From assembly GCF_011064595.1 (NCBI RefSeq), contig NZ_JAALJI010000039.1, positions 1-43,840 of the forward strand: DNA of 43,840 nucleotides, in the 5' to 3' direction. Positions within the stretch are counted from its first letter, which is position 1. The number at the start of each line of letters is the position of its first letter. Made by a program: the position numbers and the translations under genes. A model generated the notes under the pieces. That model ran no database searches. It was given only the letters and a program-made list of their open reading frames with translations, and was not told the origin of the DNA. The stretch is from Paludisphaera soli. Lineage in GTDB: Bacteria > Planctomycetota > Planctomycetia > Isosphaerales > Isosphaeraceae. Below are positions 31,096-39,640 of this stretch, piece after piece.

Positions 31096-31870
31096 CCGCC
31101 GGCGCGGGCGGGGACAGTGGGTCGAGGACGCTTACGGCTCGGGGCCGCTCAGGCAGCTGGCGGCCCATCTGGTCGCCGAGGCCCGCGAGGCCGGACGCGT
31201 CAGACTGGCCGAGCTGGACGAGGCGATGGTCGAGCTGGACCTGGCCTGCACCGCGGCGTGCGAGGCCGTCCGGGAGTCCGGAGGAGTCATGACGAAAATA
31301 AACGAAACCGAGAATCCGCAGGCCGTCCCGACCGTCGAACTCGACGAGATCCGCGATCTGCTGCGGCGCGCCGCCGGCAAAGATGCGGGAGCCATGCCAG
31401 AGCTGCGGGCGGCGCTCGACCGCCGGCCCGAGGTCTGGCGGAGGCTGGGCGACCCGGCCGCGCACGTCGAGAGGACCTGGATCGGCGAGCTCGCCGGGCC
31501 GGACGCGGCGCTGGCCGAGGTGTTCGCTCGCAGGGCGGCCGACCTGAGGCGCGAGCTGATCGGGCCGGCCCCTTCGCCCCTGGAGCGGCTGCTGGTCGAC
31601 CGGGTCGTCGCCTGCTGGCTGCAGGTCCGCCACGCCGACCTGGCCGCCGCCCGGCCGGGGGGCCGGACGGCCGAGGGCCGGGACCGCATGACGAGGCGGC
31701 AGTCGGCCGCCGCTACGCCGGCGCCATCGAGGCGCTGGCGCGGCTGCGACGGATGCCGCCGGTCGTCGCGACGCCGGGCGAGAGGGCGCACGAGGCGCCG
31801 GCCCAGCCCCCCGGCGTGCACGACCATACGGCCGATATCGTCCCTTCCCCCCCCCGCCGAGGGCCGGGGA
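31096..31870 (+). pseudogene. Frameshifted copy 3 of the two-module planctomycete family
   Basis: Module A is present in part (EDAYGSGPLRQLAAHLVAEA, then the coiled coil RLAELDEAMVELDLA) and runs in frame into module B, as in copy 1. GGAGGAG precedes an internal ATG at 31290 (MTKINETENPQ), supporting a former separate second gene. Module B is well kept (RAALDRRPEVWRRLGD, ERTWIGELAGPDAALAEVF, LERLLVDRVVACWLQVRHAD) up to about 31705. There, a seven-base deletion relative to copy 1 shifts the frame; the expected RRYAGAIEALARLRRMPP continues in another frame. The open frame runs on to 31933 as nonsense sequence. A product with a wrong C-terminus could still be made from 31290. Confidence 0.65.
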
Positions 31871-32352
31871 CCGTCCGGCGGCGCAAGCTCGACCGAGGGC
31901 GGACGCCGCCGCCGGCGCGTCCGGGGGTCGTGAAGACGCCGGACGAACAAAGCCCTCCCGTCCGATGCGACGGGTCGGTCATGCTCCACGCCGTCCTCGC
32001 CGCGAGCCCGACCGATCGTCGCGTGGTCCCGCCCGGCCGTGGGGTTAGAGGAGCTCTCGCGGATTCCGCACCCGCGAGCCTGGCCGCCTCGGCCTCGACA
32101 TCCGCCAACGAACCACGCCCACCGAAGCCCTCCTTCAGCCATGCCGATTCGACCCGCGGGATGTCGCGCAGGGGCCCGCTGGCGGCGGGACGAAGATGGT
32201 CTGCTGATTGACGTTAATCGAAGTTTGGAATTGGACTTCCCACGACCGACGCTCTCCGTCGACGGCCATCCGACTCGCTCATGTTCCCCCGACGCCAAGG
32301 CCGTCGACGTCGTTCCACGGCCCGCGCCGCGATCCGGAGGATGGAAGCCTCA
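31871..32352. promoter_or_regulatory. Intergenic gap with ACGT-centred near-palindrome, copy D
   Basis: The gap holds GATTGACGTTAATCG at 32206-32220, identical over 15 bases to copy B and in the same orientation relative to a repeated-family copy. An AT-richer stretch (AAGTTTGGAATTGG) follows it. Otherwise I see no gene; the minus-strand GH32 gene ends at 32353. Confidence 0.4.
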
Positions 32353-34347
32353 TCACCGGAGCGCGGGCCCCGGCGTCTTCCAGATCGATTCGAGCTCCCA
32401 CGCACGGAAGTGCTTGAGCATCGCGGGGGCGCCACGCGAGAAGGCCTCCACGCCGCGGTTCGCCGGGTCGGGGAAGATCAGGGCCGTCAGGGTCGTCCCG
32501 CCGTCGTCGACGAAGACCTCCACCGAGGATTGGTCGAGGAAGATCCGCAGCCTGATCTCGCGGCCGGACGGCGCGTGCGGCGCGGAGACGCGGCGGGCGA
32601 ACCGCGGGTCGAACCCCGCCTCGCCGGAACGCCGACGGTCGAGGTAGACGGTCGACGTCCGGGCGTCGAAGCCCACCGTCGTCCGGGCGTCGCCGCCGAT
32701 GCAAAGGTCGAATCCGACGGCGGCGCCGGGCCCGTCCCAGGCGAACGACGCCTCGATCTCGTAGCAATTGCGGGACGGGCGGAAGCCGAGATCCTCGCCC
32801 CCGCCGCGCAGCGGCCGATCGCGGATCTCGAACGCTTCCCGACGCAGCGAGGCCAGCTCGGGGATGGGTCGCTGGCGGATCGCGTAGCCTCCCGGGGCGG
32901 TCGCCAGCTCGACCTCGCGGGGGAGGGCCTCGGCCCCCCTGCCCCAGGAGGTGGGGACCTTCTGGGCGTACTCCCAGTTCCCCATCCAGCCGAGCCACAC
33001 CGTCCGGTCCTCCCGCTCGCCGAAGTCCCGCCAGGCGCGCAGGGCGTAGTAGTCCGGCCCCCAGTCGATCCAGCTCGCCTGCTCGCGGCCGTGGTCCAGG
33101 AGCACGTCCGAGTAGACCACGTGATCCAGCGTGACGTTGCCCCAGTCGCCCCGATGCCGGTCGACGACCCGCAGCCGCGCCCGATTCCCCTTCAACGCGG
33201 ATACGTCCCAGCCCGACCAGGTCAGGGCGTCGCTGTCCCGTCCCGTCGCCTCGCGGACGACCTCGCCGTCCACGAGGAGCTGCAGGCCGGTCTCGCCCGG
33301 GTGGTCCCCGCCGCCGATCAGGAAGTTGATGCAGCCGTGGGCGAGCGTGAACTCCGGCGAGGTCAGCGAGCCAGTCGCCTCCGGCCCGGCCCTCCGCGTC
33401 GAGACCAGGCGCCTGCCCAGGTACCCGGCCAGGGGCGGGGCGCCGACGTCGGGCCCGGCCCCGAAGGCGTCCCCCTCGGCCGTCCAGCCCGCGTAGCCGT
33501 CGGCCTCGAAGTCGGCGAACACCTCGCCCGGGACGCCGGCCCCATCCTTCAGGAACGCCCGCTGGGCCTCGTCCGGCGTGAACCGCGTCCCGTCGAACTC
33601 GCCGACGAAGAACTGCTCCTTGTTCGGCCCCATGCCGCAGACCAGCACCCACTTCATCCGCGAGCGGTCGCCGTCGAGCGGCAGGCGGATGAGGTTGGGC
33701 ACCTCCCAGATCTGCTCGCGGGCTCCGAGGGGGCCGAAGTCGCTCAGCGGCGTCCACGACTTGAGGTCGGGCGAGGCGTAGAAGCGGACCTTGCGCTCTT
33801 CCGGGAGGGCGATGACCATGACCCAGCGGCGCGTCGGCTCGTGCCAGAAGACGTCCGGGTCGCGGAAGGCCGGGCTCTGAATGTCGAGGACCGGGTTGCC
33901 CTCGTAGAACTTGAAGGTCTCGAAGTCGGTGCTGGACGACAGGCACTGGGTCTGGAGCCGGGCGGGGCCGTGGTCGAGCGTGTAGACGGCGACCATCGCC
34001 GGCTCGCCCGGGCGCCCGAAGCCGGCGGTGTCCGCCTCGTCGATCACGGCGCTCCCGGTCGTCTTCAGGAGGCCCGGGGCGCCGTCCGCCAGCGGGTAGG
34101 GGCGCTCGTCCCAGTGGACGAGGTCCTTCGAGGTCGCGTGGCCCCACCAGAACAGGTGGTAGACCCCCTTGTGATGCACCAGCCCGCAGGGGTCGCCGAT
34201 CCAGCCGGAGCGCGGCGAGAAGTGGTACTGCGGGCGATATCTCTCCGAGTAAGAAGACGTGACCTCCTGGGCGGCGGCGGGCGGGTCGCCCGTCGGGAGC
34301 AACGCGACTCCGAAGATCATGATCCACGAACTGCGGACGACTGGCAT
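32353..34347 (-). CDS. Secreted GH32 glycosidase (levanase/invertase/fructanase-like)
   Basis: The protein has 664 residues. GGGAG lies about ten bases before the ATG at 34347. The first 27 residues form a signal peptide (SSWIMIFGVALLP ... AAAQ). GH32 landmarks are the nucleophile motif WIGDPCG (D52, usually WMNDPNG), RDP at 162-164, and E215 in EVPNL (usually EC), the acid/base. The catalytic propeller is interrupted by a beta-rich insert at about 280-425 (FADFEADGYAGWTAEGDAF ... LTSPEFTLAHGCINFLIGGG) that resembles a carbohydrate-binding module. The propeller then resumes with DYYALRAWRDFG. The C-terminal beta-sandwich has SSVEVFVDDGG. It should cleave beta-fructosidic bonds of sucrose, levan or inulin outside the cytoplasm; the exact substrate is not decided by sequence. 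The gene is convergent to the signalling genes and seems unrelated to them. Confidence 0.9.
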   Translation of the reverse strand: MPVVRSSWIMIFGVALLPTGDPPAAAQEVTSSYSERYRPQYHFSPRSGWIGDPCGLVHHKGVYHLFWWGHATSKDLVHWDERPYPLADGAPGLLKTTGSAVIDEADTAGFGRPGEPAMVAVYTLDHGPARLQTQCLSSSTDFETFKFYEGNPVLDIQSPAFRDPDVFWHEPTRRWVMVIALPEERKVRFYASPDLKSWTPLSDFGPLGAREQIWEVPNLIRLPLDGDRSRMKWVLVCGMGPNKEQFFVGEFDGTRFTPDEAQRAFLKDGAGVPGEVFADFEADGYAGWTAEGDAFGAGPDVGAPPLAGYLGRRLVSTRRAGPEATGSLTSPEFTLAHGCINFLIGGGDHPGETGLQLLVDGEVVREATGRDSDALTWSGWDVSALKGNRARLRVVDRHRGDWGNVTLDHVVYSDVLLDHGREQASWIDWGPDYYALRAWRDFGEREDRTVWLGWMGNWEYAQKVPTSWGRGAEALPREVELATAPGGYAIRQRPIPELASLRREAFEIRDRPLRGGGEDLGFRPSRNCYEIEASFAWDGPGAAVGFDLCIGGDARTTVGFDARTSTVYLDRRRSGEAGFDPRFARRVSAPHAPSGREIRLRIFLDQSSVEVFVDDGGTTLTALIFPDPANRGVEAFSRGAPAMLKHFRAWELESIWKTPGPALR

Positions 34348-34784
34348 GGCGATCGTCTCCCGGTCGATGGCGACGGCCCGAGTCTAGCCGACGCCGCGCG
34401 GGCGGCGCCAGGCGGCCTCCCGGACAGGCCCGCCGTCGTCGCGATCCTGCTCCGACACGGCCGGCGTCCGCTCTCGCCGATCGAGCGATCCAGGTGATTA
34501 GGGAAAAGCCTCGAACGCGGGCCCTGCTCGACCGTGGTCCTGGACTCGATCTGCTGCAGATCGTACAATCGCTCTCCGCTCGTGGAGCGCCGAACAAACG
34601 ATGTTCGGCGGGCGTCGGATGGGCCGAGCGACGAGGCCGGCCTTCGCCGCACCGTTCGAGCGGCCATGTCAGTGGTTTGGGACGTCGCCGAACGCGCCAT
34701 CAAAGCCGGCAGCCTTGGACGGCCGCCGCCGCGGAGATGGGACGATGCGTTGACGCCCCTCGTTTCGCCAGGAGCCGGTTGACG
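34348..34784. promoter_or_regulatory. Upstream region of the stressosome operon with a perfect inverted repeat
   Basis: CGCCGAACA (34588-34596) and TGTTCGGCG (34602-34610) are perfect 9-base inverses separated by five bases, about 175 bases before rsbR. A dimeric regulator site or an RNA hairpin is possible. The half-site CGAAC/GTTCG recalls Gram-positive LexA boxes, but the spacing is wrong for that. AGGAG at 34770-34774 serves rsbR. No gene is supported in this gap. Confidence 0.45.
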
Positions 34785-35651
34785 ATGAGCGACAACGGGA
34801 AGGGACTCTCCGAAGTCCTCTCGAAACACGAGGCCGACCTCCAGGCCGACTGGATCAAGGAGCAGACGGCCGGCTCGGCGCGGAGGACCGGCGCGATCAA
34901 GGAGGTCGAGCTTCGGGATCAGTGCAAGGAGTTCCTCGGGCTGGTCATCGAGGCCCTCCAAGGCGGTGGCGACCTCGACGTCCGAGGGCCCCGATGGAAC
35001 CCGGTGCGCGATCTGCTCGCGAACCTCTCCCGCTCGCGGGGGCTCCAGGGGTTCACCCCGTCGGAGACCGCGTCCTTCGTGTTCTCCCTCAAGAAGCCGC
35101 TGTTCGCCCGCATCCGGCGGGACCTCTCCAAGGACGGCGAGGCCATGGCCGAGGCCACCCTGGCGGCCACCGTGCTGCTCGACGGCCTCGGGCTGTACAC
35201 GACCGAGGTCCACCAGAAGGCCCGCGAGGAGATCATCGCGCGGCAGCAGCAGGAGATGCTCGAACTGTCCACCCCGGTCGTGACGCTCTGGGAGGGGATC
35301 CTGGCCCTCCCCATGATCGGCACTCTCGACAGCGCCCGGACCCAGGTCGTCATGGAGTCCCTCCTGCAGAAGATCGTCGACACGGCGTCGAGCATCGCCA
35401 TCATCGACATCACCGGGGTCCCGACCGTCGACACTCTCACCGCCCAGCACCTCCTCAAGACGGTGACCGCCGCCCGGTTGATGGGCGCCGAGTGCATCAT
35501 CAGCGGCATCCGCCCGCAGATCGCGCAGACCATAGTCCACCTGGGCGTGGACCTGGGCGACGTCACGACCAAGGCCTCGCTGGCCGACGCGCTAGCCGTC
35601 GCCCTGGAACGGACCGGGCGGGCCGTCCGCCGCGTCCGGGCCGGTTCCTGA
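34785..35651 (+). CDS. rsbR: RsbR-type stressosome co-antagonist (RsbRD-like N-domain + STAS)
   Basis: The protein has 288 residues. AGGAG at 34770-34774 sets the ATG at 34785 against a longer open frame. Residues 1-160 form the helical RsbRD-type sensor domain (EADLQADWIKEQ ... SETASFVFSLKKPLFARIRR). Residues 170-280 are a STAS domain very close to RsbR (LSTPVVTLWEGILALPMIG; ISGIRPQIAQTIVHLGVDL). T217 (PTVDT) and T249 (AQTIV) sit about where RsbT phosphorylates RsbR proteins. RsbR and RsbS build the stressosome core, and the variable N-domain receives the signal. This is the first gene of a six-gene operon; RsbS starts 14 bases after its stop. Confidence 0.92.
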   Translation: MSDNGKGLSEVLSKHEADLQADWIKEQTAGSARRTGAIKEVELRDQCKEFLGLVIEALQGGGDLDVRGPRWNPVRDLLANLSRSRGLQGFTPSETASFVFSLKKPLFARIRRDLSKDGEAMAEATLAATVLLDGLGLYTTEVHQKAREEIIARQQQEMLELSTPVVTLWEGILALPMIGTLDSARTQVVMESLLQKIVDTASSIAIIDITGVPTVDTLTAQHLLKTVTAARLMGAECIISGIRPQIAQTIVHLGVDLGDVTTKASLADALAVALERTGRAVRRVRAGS

Positions 35652-35665
35652 AGGAGTCCGTCCCG

Positions 35666-36061
35666 ATGGAACGCATCCCGATCCTCAGGATGGGCGGATT
35701 CCTCCTGGTCACGATCCAGGTCGACATGCACGACCGCCTCGTGACGACTCTGCAGGACGAGCTCACGACCATGATCGCCCAGACGGGGGCCCACGGGGTC
35801 CTGATCGACATCTCGTCGCTCGACATGGTCGATTCCTTCATCGGCCGGATGATCGGCGACATCGCGGGGATGTCGCGCGTGCTCGACGCCGAGACGGTCG
35901 TGGTCGGCATGCGACCCGCCGTCGCCATCACCCTGGTGGAGCTCGGGCTCTCGCTCGCCGGCGTTCGCACGGCGCTCGACGTCGAGAAGGGCATGGGCCT
36001 CCTCCGGGCCGCGACGCGGCGGCGGCTCGCGGAGGCCGACGATGGTGGTGTCGAAAGATGA
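35666..36061 (+). CDS. rsbS: RsbS stressosome antagonist (STAS-only)
   Basis: The protein has 131 residues; AAGGAG at 35651-35656 sits on the rsbR stop. It is a single STAS domain with the very conserved IDISSLDMVDSFIGRMIG, in which S57 corresponds to the RsbT-phosphorylated serine of RsbS. DAETVVVGMRPAVAITLVEL and ALDVEKGMGLL follow, as in canonical RsbS. Unphosphorylated RsbS in the stressosome holds RsbT; phosphorylation frees it. The last 20 bases overlap the start of rsbT. Confidence 0.95.
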   Translation: MERIPILRMGGFLLVTIQVDMHDRLVTTLQDELTTMIAQTGAHGVLIDISSLDMVDSFIGRMIGDIAGMSRVLDAETVVVGMRPAVAITLVELGLSLAGVRTALDVEKGMGLLRAATRRRLAEADDGGVER

Positions 36062-36446
36062 GATCATGGAGATCCGGGCGTCGGATCACGTGGTGCTGGT
36101 GCGTCAAGCGGTGCGGAAGTGGTCGACCGAGCTCGGCTTCGGGCTGGTCGACCAGACCAAGATAATCACGGCCGCCAGCGAGTTGGCGCGGAACACGCTT
36201 GACTACGGCGGCGGGGGGACCGTCCGCCTGGAGGCGGTCGAGTCGGGGGGCAGACGCGGCTTGAGGCTGATCTTCGAGGACCAGGGGCCCGGCATCGTCG
36301 ACCTGGAGAAGGCCCTGACGGACGGATACACCACCGGCAAGGGGATGGGGATGGGCCTGAGCGGATCCAAACGGCTGGTCAACGAATTCGACATCGTCTC
36401 GCGAGTCGGCGAGGGGACCCGCGTCACCATCACGAGGTGGAAGTGA
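36042..36446 (+). CDS. rsbT: RsbT switch protein kinase (GHKL ATPase)
   Basis: The protein has 134 residues. The chosen ATG at 36042 overlaps rsbS by 20 bases and has GGAGG upstream; an ATG at 36066 is the alternative. The GHKL fold is shown by SELARNTLDYGGGG (N-box), EDQGPGIVDLEKALTDGYTT (G1) and GKGMGMGLSGSKRL (G2), all typical of RsbT. In characterised systems it phosphorylates RsbR and RsbS and, once released, activates a downstream phosphatase (RsbU). No RsbU is visible here; the PP2C enzyme of the next gene is more like RsbX fused to a second ATPase. It is translationally linked on both sides. Confidence 0.95.
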   Translation: MVVSKDEIMEIRASDHVVLVRQAVRKWSTELGFGLVDQTKIITAASELARNTLDYGGGGTVRLEAVESGGRRGLRLIFEDQGPGIVDLEKALTDGYTTGKGMGMGLSGSKRLVNEFDIVSRVGEGTRVTITRWK

Positions 36447-37486
36447 TCACGACGGCGGGCCGGCCGTTCGCGCTGGCGATCGACGACGCCAGCATGGTCG
36501 GCGAGGCCAGGCGGGCGGCGACCGCGCTGGCGGGGAGCCTCGGCTTCGGCGAGACCGGGCGCGGCCGGGTGGCCATCGTGGCGACGGAGGCGGCGACGAA
36601 CCTGTCGAAGCACGCGACGGGCGGCGAGATCCTCATCCAGGGGATCGAGGCCGGGGAGTTCGGCGGGGTGGAGATCCTGGCCCTGGATCGAGGGCCCGGC
36701 ATGGCGGACGTCGATCGCTGCATGTCGGACGGATATTCGACCGCCGGCTCGCCCGGGACGGGGCTGGGGGCCATGTCCCGCCTCTCGGGGACTTTCGACG
36801 TCCACTCGCTGCCCGAGCTCGGCACGGCCGCGTTGTCGCGACTCTGGGCGGGGGCCTCCCCCGGGGCCTCGTCGTTCGCGGGGCTGGAATTCGGGGCCGT
36901 CAGCGTCCCCCTGGCGGGCGAGGAGGTCTGCGGCGATTGCTGGGCGATCGACGGCGACGAGGGCCGGGCCCTCGTGCTGGTGGTGGATGGGCTGGGCCAC
37001 GGCCCGCAGGCCGCGGAAGCCGCGCGCAAGGCCGTCGGGAGCTTCGCGGAGGCGGCGGCCCGGCTCGAACCGGCGGAAGTCCTCAAGGCGGCCCACGCGG
37101 CCCTCGGCGGCACGCGCGGGGCCGCGCTCGCCGTCGCGCGGATCGACCGCGAGCGGGGGGAGGTCCGGTTCGCCGGGGTGGGAAACATCTCGGGCGTCAT
37201 CTACGGCTCCGTCGACGAGGCCGGGAGGACGAGCATGGTGTCCCACAACGGCACCGTGGGGCACACGGTCCGCAAGATCCAGGAGTTCGTCTACCCCTGG
37301 ACCCCCGGCTCGACGCTGATCATGCACTCGGACGGCGTGGCCACCCAGTGGCGCCTAGACCGTTACGCGGGCCTGTCCGCGAAGCACCCCGGCCTGATCG
37401 CCGGGACGCTCCACCGGGATTTTCGGCGGCCCCGGGACGACGCGACCGTCGTGGTAGCCCGGGATTGCGGGCCGGGCCGCCCATGA
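36437..37486 (+). CDS. RsbT/RsbW-like GHKL ATPase fused to a PP2C (RsbX/SpoIIE-like) phosphatase
   Basis: The protein has 349 residues and starts at GTG 36437, overlapping rsbT by ten bases. Residues 1-140 form an anti-sigma-type ATPase: ATEAATNLSKHATGGE (N-box), DRGPGMADVDRCMSDGYST (G1), GSPGTGLGAMSRL (G2). Residues 150-345 form a PP2C-type phosphatase with all metal ligands: D167 in CGDCW, D184 in VVDGLGHG, D299 in HSDGV and the DDATVVV pair (334-335). The RsbX role, removing phosphate from RsbR/RsbS to reset the stressosome, is the most natural. Fusion of the two enzymes, as far as I recall, occurs in other stressosome-linked modules. The stop overlaps the next start as ATGA. Confidence 0.88.
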   Translation: MEVITTAGRPFALAIDDASMVGEARRAATALAGSLGFGETGRGRVAIVATEAATNLSKHATGGEILIQGIEAGEFGGVEILALDRGPGMADVDRCMSDGYSTAGSPGTGLGAMSRLSGTFDVHSLPELGTAALSRLWAGASPGASSFAGLEFGAVSVPLAGEEVCGDCWAIDGDEGRALVLVVDGLGHGPQAAEAARKAVGSFAEAAARLEPAEVLKAAHAALGGTRGAALAVARIDRERGEVRFAGVGNISGVIYGSVDEAGRTSMVSHNGTVGHTVRKIQEFVYPWTPGSTLIMHSDGVATQWRLDRYAGLSAKHPGLIAGTLHRDFRRPRDDATVVVARDCGPGRP

Positions 37487-39639
37487 GCCTCCCCCTGCTG
37501 ACCGTGGAGATCCGCCTGGAGCCCGACGTCGTGTCGGCCCGCCAGAGGGCCCGCCAGATCGCGGGGCTGCTGGGCTACCCCCCGCTCGACCAGACGCGAA
37601 TCGCCACGGCCGTCTCCGAGATCGCCCGCAACGCCTTCCAGTATGCGGGCGGCGGCACGGTCGAGTTCCGGGTCGAGACGGGGGCTTCGCCGGGGATGCT
37701 GATCCGGGTCAGGGAGCGGGGCCCGGGCATCCGGGACCTGCAGGCCATCCTCGACGGCCGCTACGACTCGCCGACGGGTCTCGGGGTCGGCATCCTGGGG
37801 GCCAAGCGGTTGATGGACCGGTTCGAGATCGAGTCGACCGACCGCGGCGCCGCCGTCACGATGATCAAGGATTCGCCGCGCGGGAGGGCCCCGTGGGGCC
37901 AGGCCGAAATGGCTCGGGTCTCGGCCGAGTTGGCCCGGAACGCCCCCCTCGGGCTGCAGGAAGAACTCCTGATCCAGAACCAGGAGTTGCTCCGCACCTT
38001 GCAGGAGCTCCGGGAGCGGCAGGCCGAGCTCGCCGAGCTGCACGCCCGCGAGCTGGAGGAGACCAATCGCGGCGTGGTGGCCCTCTACTCCGAGCTCGAC
38101 GAGAACGCGAAGGACCTGCGCCGGATCTCGGAGCTCAAGTCCCGGTTCCTGTCCAACATGAGCCACGAGTTCCGATCGCCGCTCAACACGATCCTGAGCA
38201 TGTCGGGGTTCCTGCTCGACGGCAGCAGCGGCCGGCTGACGGCCGAGCAGGAGACGGAGGTCGGCTTCATCCGCAAGGCGGCGGAATCCCTGACGGCCCT
38301 CGTCAACGACCTGCTGGACCTCGCGAAAGTCGAGGCGGGTAAGGCCGTCGTCCGGGTCGAGACGTTCGACGTCGCCGACCTGTTCGAGACCCTGCGGGGG
38401 ACGACCAGGCCGCTGCTCGCCCCCGGGGTCGTGTTGCTGATCGTCGATGAGGCCGCCGGCCTCCCGCCGCTCCGCACCGACGAGGGGAAGGTCGCACAGA
38501 TCCTCAGGAACTTCCTCTCGAACGCGGCGAAGTTCACCGAGCGCGGGGAGATCCGCCTGGGCGCGAAGGTCGGCCCCGGGGGCACCGTCGTCTTCACGGT
38601 CTCCGACACGGGGATCGGGATCGCCCCGGCGGACCAGCGGCGGGTCTTCGAGGAATTCAACCAGGTCGATGGGCCGGTCCAGAAGCGGGTCAAGGGGACC
38701 GGGCTGGGCCTGCCTCTGTCGCGCAAGCTCGCCGAGCTGCTGGGCGGCGGCGTCTCCGTGCGGAGCGACCCGGGGGCCGGCTCGACGTTCTTCGCCGTCA
38801 TCCCGCGATCCTACAAAGAGCCGGACGAGGGCGACGTCAAGCACGAAGACACATGGCGGACGGCCCCGCCCCGCCGGCCCGTCCTCGTCGTCGAGGACGA
38901 CCCCGTCGACCTGCTGCTGTACGAGAACCACCTCCGGGGCTCCGGCTTCCAGGTCCTCCCGGCGCGGAGCCTCGACGAGGCTCGTCGGGTCCTCGATCGG
39001 GTCCGCCCGGTCGCCGTGCTGCTCGACGTCGTCTTGGATGCGGGAAGCGGGTGGAGCTTGCTCGCCGAGATGAAAGGGTCGGAGGCCAACAGGGAAGTCC
39101 CCATCTTCGTCGTGTCCGTCCTCGACGGGAGGGAACGCGCGATGGGGCTCGGGGCCGCCGATTTCCACCTCAAGCCCATCGGCCGCGATTGGCTCCTGGG
39201 CCGCCTGGAGGCGTTGGGGGCGGCCCGGCCTCTCGACACCATCCTGATCATCGACGACGAAGAGGCGGACCGGTACGCGTTGAAGGGGCTCTTGAACGCC
39301 CAGGGGAGGTTTGCGATCGTCGAGGCGCCCAGCGGCGAGGAAGGCCTCCGGCGGGCCCGGGCCGAGCGGCCCGACGCGATCTTCCTCGACCTGTTCATGC
39401 CGGACATGACCGGTTTCGAGGTCCTGGAGCGACTGAAGTCCGACGAGGGGACGAGGGACATCCCCGTCGTCCTGAACACCTCGGGCGTCCTCGACGACCG
39501 AGATCTCGGCCGTCTCGCGCCAAAGACCGCGATGATCCTCTCCAAGTCCGCGGGGACGGCGGAAGAGGCGTCGGCGACGATCCGGGAGGCCCTGGCCAAC
39601 GCCGGCTTGAACCTGGACCCCGCGGGCCCGGAGGGGTGA
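37483..39639 (+). CDS. RsbT/RsbW-like ATPase fused to a hybrid histidine kinase with two receivers
   Basis: The protein has 718 residues and starts in an ATGA overlap. Residues 1-130 are an RsbT/RsbW-type ATPase (SEIARNAFQYAGGG; RERGPGIRDLQAILDGRYDS; GLGVGILGAKRL), plainly related to the two preceding proteins. A coiled coil (140-215) leads to the kinase: H228 in SNMSHEFRSPLN, then NFLSNAAKF, DTGIGIAP and GTGLGLPLS. Receiver 1 has D515 and VEDD; receiver 2 has D636 (FLDLFMPDM) and IIDDEE. Receiver 1 has a divergent DVVLDAGSGW in place of the usual PxMDG loop. The N-domain may bind RsbR/RsbS or an anti-sigma partner and so gate the histidine kinase. This is inference from its position in the stressosome operon. 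Confidence 0.9.
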   Translation: MSLPLLTVEIRLEPDVVSARQRARQIAGLLGYPPLDQTRIATAVSEIARNAFQYAGGGTVEFRVETGASPGMLIRVRERGPGIRDLQAILDGRYDSPTGLGVGILGAKRLMDRFEIESTDRGAAVTMIKDSPRGRAPWGQAEMARVSAELARNAPLGLQEELLIQNQELLRTLQELRERQAELAELHARELEETNRGVVALYSELDENAKDLRRISELKSRFLSNMSHEFRSPLNTILSMSGFLLDGSSGRLTAEQETEVGFIRKAAESLTALVNDLLDLAKVEAGKAVVRVETFDVADLFETLRGTTRPLLAPGVVLLIVDEAAGLPPLRTDEGKVAQILRNFLSNAAKFTERGEIRLGAKVGPGGTVVFTVSDTGIGIAPADQRRVFEEFNQVDGPVQKRVKGTGLGLPLSRKLAELLGGGVSVRSDPGAGSTFFAVIPRSYKEPDEGDVKHEDTWRTAPPRRPVLVVEDDPVDLLLYENHLRGSGFQVLPARSLDEARRVLDRVRPVAVLLDVVLDAGSGWSLLAEMKGSEANREVPIFVVSVLDGRERAMGLGAADFHLKPIGRDWLLGRLEALGAARPLDTILIIDDEEADRYALKGLLNAQGRFAIVEAPSGEEGLRRARAERPDAIFLDLFMPDMTGFEVLERLKSDEGTRDIPVVLNTSGVLDDRDLGRLAPKTAMILSKSAGTAEEASATIREALANAGLNLDPAGPEG

Positions 39640-39640
39640 C

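Noticed and set aside
32281-34497. Plus-strand open frame of 738 codons opposite the GH32 gene
   Set aside because: No motifs; complement of a well-supported glycosidase gene with a signal peptide.
34588-34610. LexA/SOS box
   Set aside because: The half-sites resemble CGAAC/GTTCG but are seven bases apart instead of the four found in Gram-positive SOS boxes.
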